A DNA stretch of 64,000 bases. Source: Streptomyces sp. JJ36 (GTDB lineage: Bacteria; Actinomycetota; Actinomycetes; Streptomycetales; Streptomycetaceae). Position numbers and translations under genes: made by a program. Below the pieces are notes generated by a model that saw only the letters and a list, made by a program, of their open reading frames with translations, did not search any database and was not told the DNA's origin. Positions 46,001 through 52,414 of the stretch are shown piece by piece. Where the stretch lies: NCBI RefSeq assembly GCF_021696945.1, contig NZ_JACYHE010000002.1, positions 62,001-126,000 on the forward strand. Reading direction: 5' to 3'. Numbering within the stretch: the first letter of the stretch is position 1; the number at the start of each line of letters is the position of its first letter.

Positions 46001-46238
46001 TCGCCTGGTCGAGGCGCTTGGCGAAGCCGCGCTGGGCCTCGTTGGGGTCGTTGCCGTAGAGGGCCTGGAGCTCGTCCCACTCGCGGGGCTGCGTGGCGCC
46101 GATGAACCTGAACAGTTGGTGGGTGTCCAGGGCGAGGTCGGGCTGGTAGTCCTCCCGGCTCCCCTCCTGCCACCCCCGCTCCAGCATGGCGGCGACGATC
46201 GCGTCCCCGAACGCGGACTCGTGGTGCGCAGGGCTCAT
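43029..46238 (-). CDS. hsdR: Type I restriction enzyme, R subunit
   Basis: 1069 residues. The N-terminal nuclease has RLDLTLFLN ... TAELK (Asp144, Glu158, Lys160), the motor has Walker A ASAGSGKSNT (311-320), IIVDEAHSSQSGD (DEAH at 443-446), KTLENFGTPE-type helicase segments, and VVAEKYQTGFDQPLL with LSRLNRT. A C-terminal helical part would contact HsdM. ATG overlaps the hsdS stop in ATGA. The subunit translocates DNA and cuts unmodified invading DNA. Confidence 0.95.
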   Translation of the reverse strand: MSPAHHESAFGDAIVAAMLERGWQEGSREDYQPDLALDTHQLFRFIGATQPREWDELQALYGNDPNEAQRGFAKRLDQAIATDGLLDVLRKGVKDRGVRLRVAYFKPNLVTDASVLAPYRANRLTVVRELAYATKQADWGNRLDLTLFLNGIPVATAELKNPLTGQGVEHAKAQYRSDRDPTEPLFTRRAIAHFAVDPDLVFVATQLRGSKTRFLPFNTGSQGPGNPGGAGNPVPTAHGTYATSYLWEQIWQPDNWLDLLQRFVHVHKARTPGGGTTRTVIFPRFHQWDAVKKLTAHAARHGAGEHYLVMASAGSGKSNTIGWLGHRLSDLHTPTDPAELAPEAKARGLKPGTPVFDKVLIITDRRNLDAQLRETVGSFEQVEGLVVKVDEKQGAKSGQLARALSRETGKIVTVTLHTFPALLDYLKRNPTEIQGHTFAIIVDEAHSSQSGDAATAVRAALRDLGLDSDSDDPGATRTETSAQQPTTEDKLRRKAEERGRAANLSYFAFTATPKAKTLENFGTPEVVDGKTTYRPFHTYSMRQAIEEGFILDPLRNYVTYNTYWKLVKESPEEREVDRSKASTLLARFALTHDSTVTQHAQVIVEHFLAHTRGRLGGRAKSMVVTASRQSAVQMARALKSYIRDREYDTRYPDLGVLVAFSGTLTYEGEETTESKENGGLSESALPKAFAYTRADDKATRSGGVGQPEYRILVVAEKYQTGFDQPLLTTMYVNKKLKGISAVQTLSRLNRTADRKTQADLAVLDFANEAEDVQESFRPYFEEAMTLPSDPNLLYTAQSRVMAAPVLTEREMQEFAEAYLAAEEKAAGSQAKWERLHAELYRLLAPAVARFTALAESEDEVDQETAEAFRSDLGDYVRKYGFLSQIVPYHDPELERLHLYGRHLLNRLPPRGDGAVDIGEIDLSHLRVERTGEHDLGLAPDGPTMMPGFSDGTGGGKEPEKSLLSELIEKFNEKFGTDFTEQDVIRPFEEAKADPKVRLAAVANNDPENFGVVFDDVFEDKMADHIDTIAGLGRQYFGPDRSFRSSLNRSARRAAWRMIREEEGVDDDAA

Positions 46239-47524
46239 GACGCGACTCCCTCCGTGACGTTGCGCCCGCTGGCCGTGGACACGTCGAACTGGCCGGTGAC
46301 GGCAGCGGTGATGAGCGCCTGGCGGCGCTCCCGCAACAGATCCGTCTGGCGGCGAACCTTGTCAGACAGCTCATCGACGCGTGCGTTTTGGTGGCGGATG
46401 GTTGTGACGATTTCGCGCTGTTCGTCAATCGGTGGCAATGGAATACGCAGCATCTGCAGATCGGGCACGTAAATAGTCTTGTGTGTTGAGCCGATCGCTA
46501 GTCGTCCCAGGAGGTCAGGGCGCATGGCGCGAAGGCACCAAAGGAGGTAGTAGGGGTCCAAACGTGGGCCGCAGGTCCAGGTCACGAAATCCTGACTCGT
46601 GGCCATGTCCAACCCCATGACGCCGGAGTAGCCTGCCGAGGCTGTGCGACACAGGAATACGGTTCCTTTTGGGTGAAGCTCGGCAGCGGAATTGGCGAGG
46701 CCAGCAGTACTGATTTTTTCCCGAGTTTCGCATAGATCTTCGAGGCGATCGTCACGCACCTGTTTCACCTCACCGGTCGTGACCCACGGGATCGTGCAGT
46801 CCGTCCACCACTCTGGATGGGAGCGGCTGGGTGTGTGGCCGCTGCCCATCCGGGCAACGAGTCCGACACGAACCTCCTGCCATGCCTCGGGGATCGTCTC
46901 CAGCCAGGGAATCCGCGACTCACGGCGCGAGGTGTGTCGGCTACCAGAGACAGCCGCTGCGACTCCCGCATTTCGGCGCTCTGCGAGACGCTCCAGAACT
47001 CGGTGCTGGACGTTGCTAAGGCCGTCGATGCGGGCGGTCTCGGCGTCGAGGAAGTCGGCGATGCGGCGCTGCTCTTGCTCACCCGCCACGGCGACATCCA
47101 GATGAGTGATGTCCTCTGGGGCGACGCGCTGGTGGCTACGTGTCACTGAATATACGCGAGAGTCCAGTTCTTGCCTCACGGCTTGCGATTGCAGTACGTA
47201 GGCAAGGTAACGGGGGTTCAAGGTGGCGCCTACCTGCAGTCCAACGAACTCTGTCGAGGAGACCATTGGGAGCTGGGAGTCTGGCTGCACCAGCAGCACA
47301 CGGCTTTTCCGTGGGTTGAGCTTGCTGATGAGCACTTCCCCGCCCCGAAGGCGCAGTTTGGCGGACTTGATGTTCTCCGTTTGTTCGACCTGTCCTGCAC
47401 CGATCTCGTCGAAGGAGGGAATGCTGTAATGGACCACCTCCTCCCCCAGGGTGGACGGCTCTACGACTTGGCGAACCTCCGTGGCCATGGACCACAGGGG
47501 GCGCGTGTTCCATGCAGTGCTCAT
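46235..47524 (-). CDS. hsdS: Type I restriction-modification specificity subunit
   Basis: 429 residues with the two-repeat plan: target recognition domain 1 (1-145), central helix (EQEQRRIADFLDAETARIDGL), domain 2 (about 215-375) and distal helix (IDEQREIVTTIRHQNARVDEL). The two helices are alike, as expected. The recognised sequence cannot be read from sequence. Base composition is visibly more AT-rich than in hsdM and hsdR, a usual sign of exchange of recognition domains. Coupled to both neighbours by ATGA overlaps. Confidence 0.93.
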   Translation of the reverse strand: MSTAWNTRPLWSMATEVRQVVEPSTLGEEVVHYSIPSFDEIGAGQVEQTENIKSAKLRLRGGEVLISKLNPRKSRVLLVQPDSQLPMVSSTEFVGLQVGATLNPRYLAYVLQSQAVRQELDSRVYSVTRSHQRVAPEDITHLDVAVAGEQEQRRIADFLDAETARIDGLSNVQHRVLERLAERRNAGVAAAVSGSRHTSRRESRIPWLETIPEAWQEVRVGLVARMGSGHTPSRSHPEWWTDCTIPWVTTGEVKQVRDDRLEDLCETREKISTAGLANSAAELHPKGTVFLCRTASAGYSGVMGLDMATSQDFVTWTCGPRLDPYYLLWCLRAMRPDLLGRLAIGSTHKTIYVPDLQMLRIPLPPIDEQREIVTTIRHQNARVDELSDKVRRQTDLLRERRQALITAAVTGQFDVSTASGRNVTEGVAS

Positions 47525-49554
47525 TCCGTCACCTCTCCCAGGAGTGTCTGGATCTCCGCCTCCAGCGACTTCAGTTCCGCATCGATCTCCGCGAGCGGCC
47601 GCGGGGGCTTGTAGACGTAGAAGTGGCGGGTGAAGGGGATCTCGTAGCCGATCTTGGTCTTGGTGTGGTCGATCCAGGCGTCCGGGACGTGGGGGAGGAC
47701 CTCGCGCTGGAGGTACGCCTCGACGTCCTCGTCCAGCGGGACGTTCTCGAAGTCGCGCAGCTCCGCGTCCGGCTCGGGCTTGCCCTTGACCTGCTGGACC
47801 TCGCCCTCCGGGTCGCGGACGCCGAGCGCGTCGCGAAGGGCCTTGTTGAACGGCGCGCCCGTCGGCCAGGTCGTGCCGGCCGCGACTGCCGCGTCCTTGA
47901 GGGCCAGCCACGCCTCCGACTTGGTCGCCCAGCTCTGCTCGCCCATCCCCTTGAAGGCGTCGAGCAGCACGCTCGCGTTCGGGTGCTTCTGGAACGGCTT
48001 GGACGCCTCCAGTGCCGCCAGCGTCTCCTCCGTCAGCTCGAAGCGCAGCTTGAGCGGGCGCTCGACCGTGATCCGGCGGTAGCCGAAGTCCTCGTTGCGG
48101 AACACCTTCACCTTGCCGTGCAGCGGGTGCTCGGGGTCCCCGGCGACTTCCAGCGCCTCCCCGTACAGCTCGGTGATCTCGCCGATGTGGTCCGGCCGGC
48201 CGCCCTTCCCGTCACCGAGCTCCTTGCGCTTGTCGCCCAGCGACTTGCGCATCTTCACCCAGTGGTCGCGGGCGTCCAGCAGCACCACCTTGCCCTTGTA
48301 GTCGGGCGACTTCCGGTTGGTGAGAATCCAGAAGTAGGTCGAGATGCCGGTGTTGTAGAAGAGCTGGTCCGGCAGGGCGACGATGCCCTCCAGCCAGTCG
48401 TTCTCCAGAATCCACTGCCGGATGCGCGACTCGCCCGACTCCGCCGCGCCCGTGAAGAGCGGTGAGCCGTTGAAGACGATGGCGACGCGGCTGCCGCCCC
48501 CGCCGTGCACGTCGACCGGCTTCATCTTCGACAGCATGTGCTGGAGGAAGAGCAGCGAGCCGTCGTTGATCCGCGGCAGCCCGGCGGCGAAGCGCCCGGC
48601 GTCGCCGAGGTGCCGGTGCTCGTACTCGACGTCCTCCTTGACCTTCTTCCACTCCACCCCGAACGGTGGGTTGGCCAGCAGGTAGTCGAAGCGTTCCCGG
48701 GCGTGACCGTCGTGGGAGAAGGAGTTGCCGAAGACGATGTTCTCCGGGTCCTGGCCCTTGATCATCAGGTCGGACCGGCAGATCGCCCAGGACTCCGGGT
48801 TGAGCTCCTGCCCGTACACCTCCACGGTGGCGTCCGGGTTGAGCTCGGTGATGTGCTCCTCTGCCGCGCTGAGCATGCCGCCCGTCCCGCAGGCCGGGTC
48901 CATGACCTTGCGCACCGTGCCCGGTACGGCGAGCGCGTCCCCGTCCGGGGCGACCAGCAGCCTGACCATCAACTGGATGACCTCGCGGGGCGTGAAGTGC
49001 TCACCGGCCGTCTCGTTCGACTGCTCCGCGAAGCGGCGGATGAGCTCCTCGAAGATGTAGCCCATGTTGTGGTTGGAGACGGTCTCGGGCCGCAGGTCGA
49101 GGTCGGCGAACCGGCCCACCACCCGGTAGAGCAGGTCCGCGCCCTCCAGCCGCTTGACCTGCTGCGCGAAGTCGTACGTCTCCAGCACCTCGCGGGCGTT
49201 GTCGGAGAACGCGCTCACATAGTGCTGGAGGTTGACGGCCGCGTGCGACGGGTCGCGGGCGATCTTCTTCAGCGTGAGGTCGCTGGTGTTGTAGAAGCGC
49301 TGGCCCGACGCCTTGCGCAGGAAGCGGTCGGGGTCGGCGATCTCCCGTTCGGCGTAGACCGCGGCGGTCTCGACGACCTTCTCCCGCGTCGGTTCCAGGA
49401 CGCACTCCAGGCGGCGGAGCACGGTGAACGGCAGGATCACCTTGCCGTAGTCGGACTGCTTGTAGTCGCCGCGCAGGAGGTCGGCGACCGACCAGGCGTG
49501 GTTCGCCAGTTCGGTGTGCTTGCTGCTGTTCAACGCTTCTCGGGTTCCCTTCAC
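47521..49554 (-). CDS. hsdM: Type I DNA adenine methyltransferase, M subunit
   Basis: 677 residues. N-terminal helical domain (WSVADLLRGDYKQSDYGKVI), SAM-binding motif I DPACGTGG (219-226) and catalytic motif IV NPPF (295-298, in YLLANPPFGVEWK), so an active N6-adenine enzyme is expected. The C-terminal extension from about residue 480 is typical of the larger HsdM group. Stop overlaps hsdS start. It begins 66 bp after the HTH-methylase gene on the same strand, so all may be one transcript. Confidence 0.95.
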   Translation of the reverse strand: MKGTREALNSSKHTELANHAWSVADLLRGDYKQSDYGKVILPFTVLRRLECVLEPTREKVVETAAVYAEREIADPDRFLRKASGQRFYNTSDLTLKKIARDPSHAAVNLQHYVSAFSDNAREVLETYDFAQQVKRLEGADLLYRVVGRFADLDLRPETVSNHNMGYIFEELIRRFAEQSNETAGEHFTPREVIQLMVRLLVAPDGDALAVPGTVRKVMDPACGTGGMLSAAEEHITELNPDATVEVYGQELNPESWAICRSDLMIKGQDPENIVFGNSFSHDGHARERFDYLLANPPFGVEWKKVKEDVEYEHRHLGDAGRFAAGLPRINDGSLLFLQHMLSKMKPVDVHGGGGSRVAIVFNGSPLFTGAAESGESRIRQWILENDWLEGIVALPDQLFYNTGISTYFWILTNRKSPDYKGKVVLLDARDHWVKMRKSLGDKRKELGDGKGGRPDHIGEITELYGEALEVAGDPEHPLHGKVKVFRNEDFGYRRITVERPLKLRFELTEETLAALEASKPFQKHPNASVLLDAFKGMGEQSWATKSEAWLALKDAAVAAGTTWPTGAPFNKALRDALGVRDPEGEVQQVKGKPEPDAELRDFENVPLDEDVEAYLQREVLPHVPDAWIDHTKTKIGYEIPFTRHFYVYKPPRPLAEIDAELKSLEAEIQTLLGEVTE

Positions 49555-49620
49555 GATCCGTCCCTGGGGGGGCGGCGAGGTGAGCCAGTGTGGTGGATGT
49601 CGTGGCCGGTTGCGCGGGAT

Positions 49621-51807
49621 TCAGGACGATTCGCCGTCCGGCGGCAGCAACGCCCCGCTGGTGAGGCCGAGCGCCGCGAGGCCGGCCGCCTCCTCGGCCC
49701 GTTCCGCCGCACGCCGCGCCTCGGTGCGCAGGACGTACAGGCGCCGGAACGCTTCGCCGTAGCGGCGCTGCTCGTCCGGCGGCAGCAGCGGCACCCGCAG
49801 CCGGCGCGGGGCGAGCTGCACGGTGGTACTGCCCGTGCTGGCGCCGCTGACGTTCTCCTCGGCGCTGAGGAAGCCGGCCAGGAACCAGGAGTCCAGTCGC
49901 TCCGGGTCCGGCCGGAAGAGGTGGAGCTGCGGGCCGAGCAGGCAGCCCGCGTCCTGCTCGTCCGCGACGCGGGCTTCGGTCCGGCTGCCGCCGAGCACGC
50001 CCGGCAGCAGCACGTCCCCGGTCTCCACGCGCACGGTCGAGACGAGCTGGAGCGCTTCCGCGTCACCGGAGGCGGGCCGTGCCGCGGCCAGGTCGTCCGC
50101 CGTCAGGACGGCGCGGCCGGCGTACTCCTCGGGCAGTCCGCCGTCCTCCCCGCTGGGCTGGCCGGTGCGGGTCGCGGCCGCCACGGTGGCCCGGTGCAGG
50201 GTGAGGGCGGCACCGCGGGTGAGGTCGGCGACGGTGGCCGTACGCCAGGAGCGGGGCTCCTCCCCGGCCGGGCGGGGGTCGCCGTAGGCGCCGGACCTCG
50301 TCAGGGAGGCGACGCTCTCGGCGAGGCGATCGCGGAGTGCGCGGACCTGCCGTGCCGTCTCGTCCGGGTCCGCGGCCGGGGCGGCGGTGCGGACATGGCG
50401 GGCCGGGGTCAGGTCGGTGACGTCGTCCAGCAGGTCGATGACGGGCACGGCGTGTGCGGTGCCGGGCACGGAGGCGAAGCCCGCCGGGTCCTCGGCGAAC
50501 GTACGCCACCGGCTCAGCGCCGTCTCGCTCAGCCGGTCCCAGTCCGTGGCGGCACGGGCCTGGCGTGCGGTGTCCGCGATCCGGCGGGCACCGCTCATGA
50601 CCACCCGCTGCACGTCCTGCGCCGGGTCGTCGAGGGTGTCGACGAAGAGCACCGGGTCCTGGCCGCTCGCGCCGTCGTCGCCCGGGCGCCGGAGCACCCA
50701 CAGGTGCAGGCCGATGTGCAGAGGTGCGGCCGCTCCCGGGGGCAGGGCGATCACGGCGCGCACCGCACCGCCCCGCAGCAGTTCGCTACGGACCCGGCGG
50801 CCCGAGGGGCGGGCCGCGGCACCGGGCGCCAGCAGCATCACCGCGAGGGCTCCCGGGGCGAGGTGGGACAGCGCGTGCTGGACCCAGGCGAGTTCGGACT
50901 CGGCACGCGGCGGCAGCCCGTACGCCCACCGCGGGTCGTAGGCCAGTTCGTCGTGGCCCCAGTCGCGGTCGCCGTACGGGGGTGTGCAGAGCACGCCGTC
51001 CACCGTGACGCTTTCGAAGGCGTCGGCGCGCAGGCTGTCGCCGTCCCGCACGGTGACGGTCGCGTCGGGGGCGGCGAGTGCCAGCGCGACGGCGCTCCTC
51101 CGGGCCTGGACGGGCAGCAGGTCCTGGCCGTGGAGATGCGTGGCGCCGTGGCGGGCGGCTGCGGCGAGTGTGGTGCCGCTGCCGCAGGCCGGGTCGAGCA
51201 CGCGGGCCGGGAAGGTGCCGGTGGCGGGGGTGAGGAGGCGGGCCATCAGGTCGGCCAGCCACCGGGGGGTCTGGTAGGCGCCGGAGGCGGCGCTGTCGTC
51301 GAGTTCGCGTTCGGCGAGCACGTCCAGGGCGATTTCGCCGCCCTCGTCACGCACGCAGCGGATGAGCGCGCGCACCAGGTCGGCGTCCTGCCGGCCGTAG
51401 CTCAGGAGGCCGGCGCCGGGGACGGTGCCCGCCAGGCCGGTCGCGGCCTTGCGGGCCTCGGCGGTGAGCTCCGCCTCGGGCAGCCCGGCCCATGCGGTCA
51501 GCTCGTCCTCGTCCCGGTGGGCGGCGGCGAGGACCAGCGGCAGGGCCCGGGTCGCCGCGCAGCCGCCTCCCGGGTGGAGGCGCAGCACGGTGCGCAACTC
51601 CTCGGCGGGGGAGGCCGCGGCGACATGGCCGCGGGCCTCGAGCCAGGCGCGTACGGCCCGCAGGTCGTACAGCGGGCTGGACTCCGTGCCGCCTGCGGGG
51701 GCGGGGAAGTCCGGGTGCCGGCGGCGCCAGTTGCTGACGGTGGCGCGCGTGACCCCGGCGATACGGGAGACCTCGGCAGCGGTCACCTGGGCGGATGGCT
51801 TCGGCAT
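49621..51807 (-). CDS. HTH + N6-methylase-like + specificity-domain fusion protein
   Basis: 728 residues. An N-terminal MerR/excisionase-type helix-turn-helix (TAAEVSRIAGVTRATVSNWRR, residues 9-60), a methylase core with YQTPRWLADLMARLL (about 178-192), motif I DPACGSGT (205-212) and motif IV as CTPPYGDRDW (TPPY at 275-278), and a C-terminal HsdS-like recognition region (about 540-710, GDVLLPGVLGG ... LPPDEQRRYGEAFRRLY). Thr replaces the usual Asn/Asp of motif IV, so methylation may be lost or altered. A DNA-binding role is plausible. First gene of the restriction run. Confidence 0.82.
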   Translation of the reverse strand: MPKPSAQVTAAEVSRIAGVTRATVSNWRRRHPDFPAPAGGTESSPLYDLRAVRAWLEARGHVAAASPAEELRTVLRLHPGGGCAATRALPLVLAAAHRDEDELTAWAGLPEAELTAEARKAATGLAGTVPGAGLLSYGRQDADLVRALIRCVRDEGGEIALDVLAERELDDSAASGAYQTPRWLADLMARLLTPATGTFPARVLDPACGSGTTLAAAARHGATHLHGQDLLPVQARRSAVALALAAPDATVTVRDGDSLRADAFESVTVDGVLCTPPYGDRDWGHDELAYDPRWAYGLPPRAESELAWVQHALSHLAPGALAVMLLAPGAAARPSGRRVRSELLRGGAVRAVIALPPGAAAPLHIGLHLWVLRRPGDDGASGQDPVLFVDTLDDPAQDVQRVVMSGARRIADTARQARAATDWDRLSETALSRWRTFAEDPAGFASVPGTAHAVPVIDLLDDVTDLTPARHVRTAAPAADPDETARQVRALRDRLAESVASLTRSGAYGDPRPAGEEPRSWRTATVADLTRGAALTLHRATVAAATRTGQPSGEDGGLPEEYAGRAVLTADDLAAARPASGDAEALQLVSTVRVETGDVLLPGVLGGSRTEARVADEQDAGCLLGPQLHLFRPDPERLDSWFLAGFLSAEENVSGASTGSTTVQLAPRRLRVPLLPPDEQRRYGEAFRRLYVLRTEARRAAERAEEAAGLAALGLTSGALLPPDGESS

Positions 51808-51850
51808 GGCGGTCCTGTCGGGTGGGGGAGGCAGGTGCTCAGCAGATTAC

Positions 51851-51884
51851 ACCGTTACTCTCTTCCGCGGAACCGTTTGACGGT
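51851..51884. promoter_or_regulatory. Repeated ACCGT sites and TTCCGCGGAA palindrome in divergent promoter
   Basis: ACCGTT at 51851 and ACCGT at 51872 are direct repeats 21 bp apart; ACCGT-TTG-ACGGT (51872-51884) is an inverted repeat; TTCCGCGGAA (51863-51872) is a perfect palindrome. They lie in the 187-bp interval between the HTH-methylase gene and the 51995 gene, near a TAATCT -10-like hexamer on the minus strand. Confidence 0.5.
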
Positions 51885-51994
51885 GCTTTCACGGCTGTGC
51901 TTCGCTGTTCTCGCTTCCAGGGGGCTGCCGCCCCGACCGTTGCGCGGCAGCCCGTGGAAGCGCCTGCGCACAATGGCGAACGAGGGAGAGCGGC

Positions 51995-52309
51995 GTGACC
52001 GAGCAGGACGGCCGGGAGCCGACGGTGTACGCCCGGCACCGGGCGGAGCTACCGGAGCGCGACGACGACGCCACCTTCCGGGCGCTGCTGGCCCAGGCCC
52101 GCCACATCACCGGCCGGACGTACGAGACGACCCTCTACGACCACATGCAGGCGTTCCGGCTTCTCTGGCGCCACCTGGAATCCACCGGGTACCTCCAGCG
52201 CGTGCACGACGGAGCACGGGAACAGCTCGACTCCGGCACCCTCACCGCCGCCGAGGCCGCCGACCTGGAGCTCTTCCTCACCGTCTACACGACGGTGCAC
52301 GGCATCTGA
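51995..52309 (+). CDS. 104-residue protein of unknown function upstream of OLD nuclease
   Basis: GTG start with GGGAGAG nine bases before. Mostly helical and acidic: RALLAQARHITGRTYETTLYDHMQAFRLLWRHLE and LDSGTLTAAEAADLELFLTVYTTVHGI. No known motif. Same strand as the OLD nuclease gene 105 bp downstream and divergent from the restriction run, so it could be an accessory of either. Family not recognised. Confidence 0.6.
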   Translation: MTEQDGREPTVYARHRAELPERDDDATFRALLAQARHITGRTYETTLYDHMQAFRLLWRHLESTGYLQRVHDGAREQLDSGTLTAAEAADLELFLTVYTTVHGI

Positions 52310-52414
52310 CCGGGTCCCTCCGGCCCCTCCGGTTCGTCCGGTCCGTCACAGCGATCAGCAGCGGTGCGCCCAGGGCCGCCCGCTCCTGCCCTCATTCACG
52401 ACAGGAAACCGCTC

